NCBI GenBank assembly: GCA_051000715.1
Contig: JBPCOB010000113.1
Location: 1 to 19,929 of the forward strand
DNA from: JBPCOB01 sp051000715
Lineage (GTDB): Bacteria; Actinomycetota; Actinomycetes; JALYNC01
Direction of reading: 5' to 3'
Length of the DNA stretch: 19,929 nucleotides
Positions 7,080 to 13,982 of the stretch are shown in pieces. Under the pieces are notes generated by a model, which did not search any database, was not told the DNA's origin, and saw nothing but the letters and a program-made list of their open reading frames with translations. The translations under genes and the position numbers were made by a program. Each line of letters starts with the position of its first letter. Positions within the stretch are counted from its first letter, which is position 1.

Positions 7080-8414
7080 TCAGCTCCAGGGAAAGGGCGA
7101 GTGACTGACGGGATGGAGACGGCCCGCGGCGTACCGGGAGAACCGGAAGGGCTCGAGCAGCCGCTGCCGCTCCCCCAAGATCTCCCCGGCCACCAAGGCG
7201 CCGACGCCGATCATCTTGTAGCCGTGGTTGGAATCGGCGATTACGTAGGCGTTGTCCCGGAAGACGTCGAAGACTGGAAAGCTGTCCGGAGTGAAGCAGC
7301 CGATGCCGCCGGACGGCTCCTTCGAAAACAGTGAGCTCTTGCCTTCGAACCGCTTCAGGCAGTGCGCCAGCCCGGCCGTCCACATCCGGGCGAAATCCGA
7401 ACCCACCACGAAGTCGGGGCTGGCGGGACCGTAGGGATCGACCGCCACGTCATCGGCCGGGCGATCCACCACGAACGGCATCGCGCCGCCCTGGACACCA
7501 CCGAAGTTGAAGTCCGGCTTGAAGTAGATGCCCCACAGGCGGTCGGTGACCAGTGAGCCGTCCGTGTCGTCGTACAGCGGCGCGTCGGTATCGACGTGCA
7601 CGACCGGTGGCATGCCGCCGGAACTGTTGGTTAGGAAGGTGGGGTCGACCCCTAGGGTGCCCTCCTGCAACGACCAGTAGGTCCACATCGGTCGCTGGTA
7701 CGACGCGCCGTCCCGGCCTTGGACCGGGATGGTCTCCGGCAGGTCAAGCATCCGCCAGATGTCACGCACCCAGGGCCCGACCGCTACCACCACCGAGTCG
7801 CACTCGATCGTCCCGGCGGCGGTCTCCACGGCGGTGACCGCGGCCCCCTGCTGCCGCAGGCCGGTGACCTGGACCCCGGAGATGATCCGCACCCCGGCGG
7901 CCGTCGCCTTCGCGGCCAGACCGTGAAGCGACGCCCGGTTGTTGGCGTAGCCCCCTCGGCGCTCGTGCAGCACGCTGGTGATGTTGTGCGCCTGCCAGTC
8001 CGGAAATATCGACTGCAGGTAGAGCCTCGAGTCGGCTTCTCCCTCTATGAACGTCGACTCGTAGCCGATGGCCTGCTGCTGGGTGAAGATCGTCTCCACG
8101 TCCGCGCGCATGACCTCGGGGGAGATCTGCAGGTAGCCGACCGGGTGGTAGGCGAAGGCCCGCGGGTCGGACTCCCACACCGCCACCGAATGGGCCATGA
8201 GTTCGCGCATCGCCGGTTGGAAGTAGTTGTTGCGCACCACTCCGCAGGCGATCCCGGAGGCACCTGCCCCCACATCGCCCTTGTCCACGACCACGATGTC
8301 GGCCCCCGAGCCGTCGCCCCGGGCGGCCAGCCCCCGAGCTAGATGCCAAGCGGTCGACAAGCCGTGAATTCCGGCGCCGATGACGACGCAGCGAGCCCTG
8401 TCGGGCAGTCTCAT
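7080..8414 (-). CDS. FAD-dependent oxidase/dehydrogenase of the DAO family (dimethylglycine or sarcosine oxidase-like)
   Basis: A 444-residue flavoprotein. Seen: dinucleotide-binding motif VVIGAGIHGLST near residues 10-21, GAGASGIACGVVRNNYFQ about 35 residues later (same style as the sarcosine oxidase beta subunit at the left edge), and a C-terminal YVIADSNHGYKMIGVGALVAGEIL closing the FAD site. It lacks the C-terminal folate-binding domain that doubles the length of dimethylglycine dehydrogenases, so released one-carbon units would leave as formaldehyde unless a partner is used. Within this locus the expected substrate is dimethylglycine or another N-methyl amino acid. Start: ATG 8414 is preferred, with GAGGG seven bases upstream; an in-frame GTG at 8459 (15 codons longer) lies on top of the likely promoter and palindrome. 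First gene of a two-gene operon with the nitrilase. Confidence 0.85.
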   Translation of the reverse strand: MRLPDRARCVVIGAGIHGLSTAWHLARGLAARGDGSGADIVVVDKGDVGAGASGIACGVVRNNYFQPAMRELMAHSVAVWESDPRAFAYHPVGYLQISPEVMRADVETIFTQQQAIGYESTFIEGEADSRLYLQSIFPDWQAHNITSVLHERRGGYANNRASLHGLAAKATAAGVRIISGVQVTGLRQQGAAVTAVETAAGTIECDSVVVAVGPWVRDIWRMLDLPETIPVQGRDGASYQRPMWTYWSLQEGTLGVDPTFLTNSSGGMPPVVHVDTDAPLYDDTDGSLVTDRLWGIYFKPDFNFGGVQGGAMPFVVDRPADDVAVDPYGPASPDFVVGSDFARMWTAGLAHCLKRFEGKSSLFSKEPSGGIGCFTPDSFPVFDVFRDNAYVIADSNHGYKMIGVGALVAGEILGERQRLLEPFRFSRYAAGRLHPVSHSPFPWS

Positions 8415-8449
8415 GAGCGAGCCCTCGAGATTCTCAGCAAGCTGGGTTT

Positions 8450-8461
8450 CTGTGCGCACAG
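8450..8461. promoter_or_regulatory. 12-bp perfect palindrome at the oxidase promoter, possible operator
   Basis: CTGTGCGCACAG is perfectly self-complementary. It sits about 36 bases upstream of the preferred oxidase start and overlaps a minus-strand -10-like TAGGCT (8465-8460), so a bound regulator would block transcription of the oxidase-nitrilase operon. The regulator is unknown. Confidence 0.4.
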
Positions 8462-8536
8462 CCTATCTGGCGACCCAGGGCTGACCATCGTCTCCGGTGC
8501 CGAGCTGGCCCACGGCGAGGATCGCGGAACGCCACT

Positions 8537-8565
8537 TTGACCATCGTGTGCCGGTGCGATGTAAG
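8537..8565 (+). promoter_or_regulatory. Promoter of the ECF sigma operon
   Basis: TTGACC (8537-8542), a 17-base spacer, then TGTAAG (8560-8565) is close to the primary-sigma consensus in actinobacteria. Transcription would begin near 8572, which excludes the longer upstream start of the sigma factor gene at 8497. Confidence 0.55.
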
Positions 8566-8589
8566 AAGGGCGGGCTGGGCGGTGTTCTG

Positions 8590-9189
8590 ATGGTTGTGAC
8601 GCTTGCGTCGCCCGGAGCGAGCGAGGAGCCGACCGTGGTGATCGTGGACGACCGAACCCGGCCGCCGGTGGAGGTGGCCGGTGACAGGTTCGACCAGCTC
8701 TTTCGCGCCCACTACGGCGGGCTGTACGGCCTGACCTACCGGCTGCTCGGGGATCGGCATGAGGCGGAGGACGTCGTCCAGGAGGCGTTCCTCGCCTTGT
8801 CGGGTGCGGCCGTCTTGGGCCGGCCCGACGACGAGGTCCGGGCCTGGCTGCGCCGGGTCTGCCTCAACGCGGGCCACAACCGGCTCCGTAGCCGCTCCCG
8901 GGCCGTCAAGCACCTCGACCGCGCCGGCCGGTTGGCAGCCATCGACGAAACCGCCTGGTGCGAACCCCTCCCGGTCCTGCTGCGCGACGAGGAGCGACAG
9001 GCGGTACGCCGGGCGCTGGCGGCCCTGCCGGATCGGCAGCGAGCCTGCCTGCTGCTCCGGCACTCTGGCCACTCGTACGCCGAAATCGCGGCCACTCTGG
9101 ATCTCGCGATCGGCTCCGTCGGCGTCTTGCTGGCCCGGGCCGAGAAGGCCTTTCGCAAGAACTACCCGAACCAGGAGAGCGACCGATGA
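8590..9189 (+). CDS. ECF-type RNA polymerase sigma factor
   Basis: A 199-residue (or 184-residue) sigma-70 family factor with only regions 2 and 4. Region 2 spans FDQLFRAHYGGLYGLTYRLL, then DRHEAEDVVQEAFLAL, the -10-recognition helix, and VRAWLRRVCLNAGHNRLRSR. Region 4 spans LAALPDRQRACLLLRHSGHS and YAEIAATLDLAIGSVGVLLARAEKAF, the -35-binding helix-turn-helix. Two starts fit: ATG 8590, 25 bases after the promoter -10, or GTG 8635, which has the better ribosome site GAGGAG six bases upstream. The stop overlaps the start of the next gene (ATGA), a typical sigma/anti-sigma pairing. It probably directs transcription of its own operon or a surface-stress regulon; the inducing signal is not visible. 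Confidence 0.9.
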   Translation: MVVTLASPGASEEPTVVIVDDRTRPPVEVAGDRFDQLFRAHYGGLYGLTYRLLGDRHEAEDVVQEAFLALSGAAVLGRPDDEVRAWLRRVCLNAGHNRLRSRSRAVKHLDRAGRLAAIDETAWCEPLPVLLRDEERQAVRRALAALPDRQRACLLLRHSGHSYAEIAATLDLAIGSVGVLLARAEKAFRKNYPNQESDR

Positions 9190-10319
9190 GCTGCCCCGAC
9201 GACGGCGCCTTGCGCTCGTGGATCGACGCCGAGCCCTCCGACCACCCGGCCGAGCTCGGCGAGCACGTGACCCGCTGCGCCGCCTGCCGGGAGCGCGGAG
9301 CGGAGCTGCGCCGCACCGCGGAGCTCGCCGTACCGGCGCTGGACCTCTTGGCGCCCACGCTGTTGCCTACGGCGGCGGAAACGGACGCCGCGCTGGCGCG
9401 AGTCCGGTCACTGGCCGCCGGCCCAGCGGCGCCGGCGGTTGCTGACCTACCGCTCGAGCCGCGTCGCCGCGACCGGCTCACCTCCCGGCTGCGCCGTCCA
9501 CTCACCGCCGCGGCGACCGTGGCGCTTGCCTTCTCGGTCTTCGGTACGCCAGCCGGCCGGAGCGCGGCTAGCGAGTTCCTGGCCCAATTCCGCAGCGAGC
9601 GGTTCGCGCCGGTGACCGTCACCCAGCAGGACGCCGATGCCCTCGCCGACCTCCAGCACCTCGGTACCGTCACCGGCGACCTGACCCCGCCGCAGCCGAA
9701 ACCGGCCTCGTTGGCGGTCGCAAGCAAGTTGGTCGGCTTCCCGGTGGCGAGCCCCGACCCGGCCCACCTCCCGGCCGGCGTACGGCGTACGCCCGAGGTG
9801 CTGGTCACCTCCGCCCGCCAGCTGCGCTTCACCTTCGACTCGGAGAAGGCCCAGCAGTGGGTCCGAGGCCACGGCGGCAAGGGGACCACGCTGCCGGACC
9901 GGTTCGACGGGGCGAGCCTCCTGGTCTCGGTGCCCGCGGCGGTGGTGCTGCAGTACGACGCCGCCGACGGGACGCCCGGAGTTGTGGTGGGCCAGGCCGG
10001 TCAGATCGACGTCCAGGCCGAGGGTGGTGTCGGCTTCGAGGAGCTACGGACCTTCCTGCTCGACCTGCCCGGTCTGAGCGCCGGCACCAGGGCACAGCTG
10101 GCCGCGATCGGCGACTGGCGCACCACCCTGCCGCTGCCGATCCCGGCCGGTCAGGTGCGCTGGACCCACACCACGATCGCGGGTACCGACGGCCTGCTCC
10201 TCGGGGACAACACCGGGCTGGGCAGCGCAGTCCTCTGGCAACGGGCCGGCCGCATCTACGGCGTCGCCGCGCCGGCTTCCGCCAAGGTCGTCCGAGATGT
10301 CGCAGCAAGTCTCCACTGA
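9186..10319 (+). CDS. Membrane anti-sigma factor-like protein with zinc-binding motif
   Basis: A 377-residue protein. The N-terminal segment has H-x3-C-x2-C (His27, Cys31, Cys34), the hallmark of zinc-containing anti-sigma domains that hold ECF sigma factors inactive. A single membrane segment follows (about residues 105-121, LTAAATVALAFSVFGTP) after a cluster of arginines, placing the N-terminus in the cytoplasm. The remaining 250 residues would be outside and look like a beta-rich sensor region without a family I recognise. The ATG at 9186 overlaps the sigma gene stop by four bases, which decides the start. Its 3' end overlaps the ABC ATPase start by 23 bases. Its role as direct regulator of the neighbouring sigma factor is strongly suggested by coupling and motif. 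Confidence 0.8.
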   Translation: MSCPDDGALRSWIDAEPSDHPAELGEHVTRCAACRERGAELRRTAELAVPALDLLAPTLLPTAAETDAALARVRSLAAGPAAPAVADLPLEPRRRDRLTSRLRRPLTAAATVALAFSVFGTPAGRSAASEFLAQFRSERFAPVTVTQQDADALADLQHLGTVTGDLTPPQPKPASLAVASKLVGFPVASPDPAHLPAGVRRTPEVLVTSARQLRFTFDSEKAQQWVRGHGGKGTTLPDRFDGASLLVSVPAAVVLQYDAADGTPGVVVGQAGQIDVQAEGGVGFEELRTFLLDLPGLSAGTRAQLAAIGDWRTTLPLPIPAGQVRWTHTTIAGTDGLLLGDNTGLGSAVLWQRAGRIYGVAAPASAKVVRDVAASLH

Positions 10320-11262
10320 GCCGTCGACGGAGTCTGCCGCTCCGCCGACACCGACCCCCGCGATCGAGACCATCGGCCTGCGCAAGTCCTACGGCGACCG
10401 AGTGGCGCTGCACGACCTGACCATCCGGGTGCAGCCCGGCGAGGTCTTCGGGTTCCTCGGGCCCAACGGCGCCGGCAAGACGACCGCGATCAAGATTCTC
10501 ACCGGATTGGTAAGGCCGACCGGCGGGGTGGCCCGGGTATTCGGCCGCCCAGCCGGGGAACCCCGCGGCCGGCGCGGGGTCGGCTACCTGCCCGAGCAGT
10601 TCCGTTTCCACGAGTGGGCGACCGGAGAGGAGCTGCTGGACTTCCACGGTCGGCTGGCCGGCGTACCGGCTCGGGAGCGGTTTGCCCGGATCGCCGAGGT
10701 GCTCGATCAGGTCGGCCTGGCCGGCCGCGGCCGGGACCGCATCCGCGGCTACTCCAAGGGCATGACGCAGCGGATCGGGCTGGCCCAGGCCCTGCTGGCA
10801 TCGCCGGCGCTGATCCTGCTGGACGAGCCGACCTCCGCCCTGGATCCGGTCGGCCGCCGCGACGTCCGCGACCTCATCCGGACCTTGCAGGCGCAGGGAG
10901 TCACGGTGTTCCTCAACAGTCACCTGCTCAGCGAGGTCGAGCTGGTCTGCGATCGGGTCGCCATCGTCGACCGGGGGCGGATCGTGCGCATGGGTCCCCT
11001 GGCCGAACTGGTCGGACCGGCCACCCGCCTCAGGATTCTGGTGGACCGGGTCGACGGCGATCTGCTTCGGCTGTTGGAGGACCAAGGCCAGGTGGACGGC
11101 GTGACCGGCACCAGCGTGACGTTGGCGGTCGACCGGGCCGACGTCGCTCCGGCCGTCGCCGACCTGGTCGTGCGCAGTGGTTACCGGCTCTACGGACTGG
11201 TGCCCGAGCAGCGTTCACTGGAGGACGTCTTCGTCGACCTGGTCCACGGGGAGACGACGTGA
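10297..11262 (+). CDS. ABC-2 type transporter, ATP-binding protein
   Basis: A 321-residue ATPase. After a proline/threonine-rich lead of about 22 residues come Walker A GPNGAGKT (55-62), Q-loop region LPEQFRFHEW (98-107), signature YSKGMTQRI (152-160), Walker B LILLDEPTSALD (172-183) and the switch histidine in LNSHLLSE. The signature with SKGM and the C-terminal extension of about 90 residues (two small alpha-beta halves ending in RSLEDVFVDLV) are typical of exporters of the NatA/CcmA-like group. The start lies 23 bases inside the preceding gene and the stop overlaps the permease start by four bases (GTGA). It pairs with the following permease; the exported substrate is unknown, possibly a lipid, peptide or drug. 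Confidence 0.9.
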   Translation: MSQQVSTEPSTESAAPPTPTPAIETIGLRKSYGDRVALHDLTIRVQPGEVFGFLGPNGAGKTTAIKILTGLVRPTGGVARVFGRPAGEPRGRRGVGYLPEQFRFHEWATGEELLDFHGRLAGVPARERFARIAEVLDQVGLAGRGRDRIRGYSKGMTQRIGLAQALLASPALILLDEPTSALDPVGRRDVRDLIRTLQAQGVTVFLNSHLLSEVELVCDRVAIVDRGRIVRMGPLAELVGPATRLRILVDRVDGDLLRLLEDQGQVDGVTGTSVTLAVDRADVAPAVADLVVRSGYRLYGLVPEQRSLEDVFVDLVHGETT

Positions 11263-12116
11263 CCGCGCTTCAGGTCGCCCGCTGGACCATCAAGGAGGCG
11301 GTCCGGCGGCGGCTGCTGGTCGGCCTGGTCCTGCTCAGCACGATCTTCATCGGCCTGTTCGCGCTCGGCTTCGCGCTGCTCTATGACAAAGTGCGCGCCA
11401 GCGAGGGCGCCGACGCCTTCGTGGGCACGCTGGCCGCCAACGTCCTCACCCTTTTCGGCCTGTACGCCGTCCAGTTCCTGGCCGCGTTCCTCGCGCTGTT
11501 CCTGTCCGTGGGCGCCATCTCGGCGGACCTGGACTCCGGGATGCTGCACGCGGTGCTGGCCCGCCCGATTCCCCGGTCGCAGTACCTGTTCGGCCGCTGG
11601 CTGGCCTTCTCGGGGCTGCTGGTCGGCTACGTGATCACGATGGCCGGCGCGCTGCTGCTGATCGCGCGGCTGGTGGCCGGCTACCAGCCGGTCAGCCCGG
11701 TGCGCACGCTGGCGCTGCTCACCCTGGAGGTGCTGTTGCTGGTCAGCGTCGGCCTGCTCGGCAGCACGCTGCTGCCCACGCTGGGCAACGGTGTCCTGAC
11801 CTTCAGCCTGTTCGGACTGGCCTGGCTTGGTGGGATCGTGGAGCTCATCGGCTCCGCGGTCAACAACGTCGGCATGGCCAACGTCGGCACCGGGGTAGCG
11901 CTGGCGTTCCCGAGCGATGCGCTCTGGCGCGGCGCGTCGTACTTCGCCCAGTCGCCGGCGTTCCTGGCGCAGACCTCGGCCATCGGCCAGGTATCCGGCG
12001 GCATTCCCTTCGCGTCGACCTCGCCACCCACCGCAGCGATCATGGCGTGGTCAGCGGCGTACCTGCTCGTGACGCTGGCCGTGGCGAGGGCCGCCTTCGC
12101 CCGCCGAGACCTCTGA
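11259..12116 (+). CDS. ABC-2 type transporter, permease
   Basis: A 285-residue polytopic membrane protein with about six hydrophobic segments: LLVGLVLLSTIFIGLFALGF near residues 19-38, LFGLYAVQFLAAFLALFLSV about 65-85, then segments near 113-132, 148-168, 180-200 and a C-terminal one just before AFARRDL. The cytoplasmic motif SADLDSGMLHAVLARPIPRSQYLFGRW is characteristic of ABC-2 permeases, the segment that contacts the ATPase. GTG start at 11259 overlaps the ATPase stop. It is the last gene of the sigma operon; 124 bases of non-coding DNA follow before the next gene. Confidence 0.88.
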   Translation: MTALQVARWTIKEAVRRRLLVGLVLLSTIFIGLFALGFALLYDKVRASEGADAFVGTLAANVLTLFGLYAVQFLAAFLALFLSVGAISADLDSGMLHAVLARPIPRSQYLFGRWLAFSGLLVGYVITMAGALLLIARLVAGYQPVSPVRTLALLTLEVLLLVSVGLLGSTLLPTLGNGVLTFSLFGLAWLGGIVELIGSAVNNVGMANVGTGVALAFPSDALWRGASYFAQSPAFLAQTSAIGQVSGGIPFASTSPPTAAIMAWSAAYLLVTLAVARAAFARRDL

Positions 12117-12181
12117 TCCGCTGGCCGTACCGCTCGTCACCTCCGCTCCCCCCTGTTCCGGGCCGCCGAGCACGACGCGCA

Positions 12182-12198
12182 GATCGAGATCTTCGATC
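12182..12198. repeat. Inverted repeat upstream of the ERCC4 gene
   Basis: GATCGA (12182-12187), spacer GATCT, TCGATC (12193-12198): six-base perfect arms 42 bases before the next start codon. It could be an operator or a weak stem at the end of the preceding operon. The rest of the 12117-12240 gap shows no clear promoter boxes. Confidence 0.3.
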
Positions 12199-12240
12199 GG
12201 AATCCCCGACCCGGGGTCCGGCCGTAGCACACTGGGGCCC

Positions 12241-13209
12241 GTGCCGGACGACTTCGTGGTAGCGCGCAACCCCGAGCCGGACTCGTCGCTGCCCTACCTG
12301 CTGCGGCTGCCGCTGGGCCGCGACGGCGTCGTCCTCAAGGCGCGCGACACCTGGCCGCGCACGGCGAAGGTCTACTGCCATCGCGCGGCCGGCTGGCCCA
12401 CGGAGGTCGAGGTCGTCGAGCGGGTGGCGGTCCGCACCTGCGTACGCCGCGGACCGGCGGTCGACCTGGTGCTCGACCGCTCCCGGGAGAACCGGTCCCA
12501 GTTCGTCTTCACCCGCATCCGCGGCGGCCGGGAGGCGATCTTCTGGCAGACGCCCCGTACGGCGAAGCAGGCGCGTCCGGGAGTCCGGCTGCCCACCGCG
12601 CGGGCTGCCGGGGTTGCCGAGCTGGTCATCGTCGTGGACGAGCGGGAGCGTTACCCGTACCGCTTCGCCCACCAGCAGGTCACCACCCGCCGCGGCCGGC
12701 TCCCCGCCGGTGACTACGCCGTCATCGAGGGGACCGAGGTCCTGGCTTCGGTCGAGCGCAAGAGCCTGGCCGATCTGGCCGGCAGCCTGCTCTCCGGTCG
12801 CCTGGGGTACGCGCTCGCCGAGCTCGCGGCCCTTCCCCGGGCGGCCGTCGTCGTCGAGGACTCCTACGCGGCGGTGTTCAAGCTCGAGCACGCCCGGCCG
12901 TCGGTGGTGGCCGAGGCGCTCGCCGAGAGGCAGGTGCGCTGGCCCGGCGTACCGATCTTCTTCGCGGCGACCCGCCCGCTGGCGCAGGAGTGGACCTACC
13001 GCTTCCTCGGTGCCGCTTTCACCGAGCTCGCCGAGGAATCAGCTTCCGCTGGTCTGGAGGCGTCCATCGTCACGGCCGGCCCGTTGCCGCCGCGCCCCCC
13101 GACGGTGGCGGCGGTCCGGGCCTGGGCGGTCGAGGCCGGGCTGGCGGTGGCCGACCGCGGTCGGCTCCGTCCGGAGGTCTGGGCGGCGTACCACGCGGCG
13201 CAGCAGTGA
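12241..13209 (+). CDS. ERCC4-family nuclease with C-terminal Lsr2-like DNA-binding segment
   Basis: A 322-residue protein in three parts. Residues about 15-110 form a conserved-looking module (SLPYLLRLPLG, RDTWPRTAKVYCHRA, RENRSQFVFTR) of unknown function. Residues about 128-265 are an ERCC4/XPF-type nuclease core: DERE (133-136), GDY (157-159), and ERKSLADL (172-179), matching the active-site pattern that binds metal and cuts branched or flap DNA. Residues about 287-321 (PTVAAVRAWAVEAG, ADRGRLRPEVWAAYHAA) match the C-terminal domain of Lsr2, which grips the minor groove of AT-rich DNA through an RGR loop (307-309). All key nuclease residues are present. The GTG start at 12241 fits; no strong ribosome site precedes it. 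It stands alone between two unrelated units. A role in repair or in handling foreign AT-rich DNA is inference. Confidence 0.88.
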   Translation: MPDDFVVARNPEPDSSLPYLLRLPLGRDGVVLKARDTWPRTAKVYCHRAAGWPTEVEVVERVAVRTCVRRGPAVDLVLDRSRENRSQFVFTRIRGGREAIFWQTPRTAKQARPGVRLPTARAAGVAELVIVVDERERYPYRFAHQQVTTRRGRLPAGDYAVIEGTEVLASVERKSLADLAGSLLSGRLGYALAELAALPRAAVVVEDSYAAVFKLEHARPSVVAEALAERQVRWPGVPIFFAATRPLAQEWTYRFLGAAFTELAEESASAGLEASIVTAGPLPPRPPTVAAVRAWAVEAGLAVADRGRLRPEVWAAYHAAQQ

Positions 13210-13211
13210 CC

Positions 13212-13249
13212 GGCTGACCCGCCCGGCAGCTGGTCGGTGGGCGGTCAGC
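13212..13249. terminator. Stem-loop after the ERCC4 gene
   Basis: GCTGACCCGCCC (from 13213) pairs with GGGCGGTCAGC (13239-13249) with one bulge, beginning three bases after the stop at 13209. The stem is long and GC-rich, without a clear T-run. Probable terminator of the ERCC4 transcript. Confidence 0.5.
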
Positions 13250-13274
13250 TGCCTTTCACGCCCGGGCCACGGAA

Positions 13275-13302
13275 ATTATTGGGTGCCAGGGCACCACATA
13301 AT
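13275..13302. terminator. Symmetric dyad, probable terminator of the Rieske gene
   Basis: A 28-base region with two nested arm pairs: ATTAT (13275-13279) with ATAAT (13298-13302), and GGTGCC (13282-13287) with GGCACC (13290-13295), all evenly spaced. Read on the minus strand, the GC stem is followed by CAATAATTT, as in an intrinsic terminator for the gene ending at 13345. The unusual AT content in this GC-rich context supports a functional site; an operator is also possible. Confidence 0.5.
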
Positions 13303-13344
13303 GTCCACGACCTCCAGCATCGGGCCGCCAACGACCTCCGCCGC

Positions 13345-13887
13345 TCAGGTGCCCTGAACGACCTCCCCCCCGGTTACGTGCACCGGGACCGGGCTGAGCG
13401 GCCGTGGCGCTGGACCGCTGACGTTCTTCCCGGTCGCCGCGTCGTACACCGAGCCGTGGCATGGGCACTGCAGCTGCTTGCCGGCCGGCGCGACGGTGCA
13501 GCCCTGATGGGTGCAGATGGCGGAAAAGGCGACCAACTGCCCAGCGCTCGGTCGGGCCACGATGAGCGGTCTCCCGTCGGCCCCCTTCGCGGACACCGCG
13601 CTGCCCACGGGGACGTCGGCGAGCTTGACCAGCGACATTCCAGTCGCCGCAGACCCGCTCGCCGACGCAGATTCCTGGGCCGAAGGGGATGCTTTGTCGG
13701 CCGAGCGCTTGTCCGCCTTTCCCCCACCGCCGCAACCAGCCAGGGCGACAAGGCCGACCGCGCTCATCGCACCCGCGGCGAGAACCTGCCGACGCGGCAT
13801 GCGGCTCACCTCGCCGGTGCGCCCCCCAGACGCGCTGGCCACGGCGGCGGCCTGCGGTTGGGTCGCGCTCGCCTCTTTGCTGTCCAT
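13345..13887 (-). CDS. Tat-exported Rieske [2Fe-2S] lipoprotein
   Basis: A 180-residue protein. Residues about 30-52 form a twin-arginine signal with lipobox: PRRQVLAAGA, a hydrophobic run, then LAGC, so the folded iron-sulphur protein is exported and lipid-anchored. A Ser/Ala/Lys-rich linker follows. The C-terminal 95 residues are a Rieske domain with cluster ligands CTHQGC and CPCHGS (two Cys and two His), plus VYDAATGKNVSGPAPRPL, the usual proline loop. Start: ATG 13887 has GGGGAGG seven bases upstream; an upstream in-frame start at 13986 would overlap the neighbouring gene. It is not the large Rieske subunit of the bc complex, which has three membrane helices in actinobacteria. It likely passes electrons to or from an unknown extracytoplasmic partner. 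Confidence 0.88.
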   Translation of the reverse strand: MDSKEASATQPQAAAVASASGGRTGEVSRMPRRQVLAAGAMSAVGLVALAGCGGGGKADKRSADKASPSAQESASASGSAATGMSLVKLADVPVGSAVSAKGADGRPLIVARPSAGQLVAFSAICTHQGCTVAPAGKQLQCPCHGSVYDAATGKNVSGPAPRPLSPVPVHVTGGEVVQGT

Positions 13888-13941
13888 GCTGCCTCCCCGG
13901 CGTACGGCGGACCTCCTCACCCCTACACGGACGCTCCATCG

Positions 13942-13976
13942 CTCCGGTTCAGCCGGCCCAACCGGCGGCGCCGGAG
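13942..13976. terminator. Nested inverted repeat after the Uma2 gene
   Basis: Outer arms CTCCGG (13942-13947) and CCGGAG (13971-13976), inner arms GCCGG (13952-13956) and CCGGC (13962-13966), starting seven bases past the minus-strand stop at 13983. No T-run. Possible terminator between the Uma2 and Rieske genes. Confidence 0.35.
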
Positions 13977-13982
13977 TGCTTC

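Noticed and set aside
8415..8459. Longer N-terminus of the FAD oxidase starting at GTG 8459
   Set aside because: Overlaps the palindrome and -10-like box; ATG 8414 has its own ribosome site and directly precedes the FAD-binding strand.
8497..8589. Longer N-terminus of the sigma factor from ATG 8497
   Set aside because: Begins upstream of the promoter boxes at 8537-8565 and contains no conserved region.
8958..9185. Longer form of the anti-sigma protein from 8958
   Set aside because: Would overlap region 4 of the sigma factor; ATG 9186 with ATGA overlap and the zinc motif 27 residues in is a better start.
12040..12891. 283-residue minus-strand open frame over the ERCC4 gene
   Set aside because: Antisense shadow without domain or start signal.
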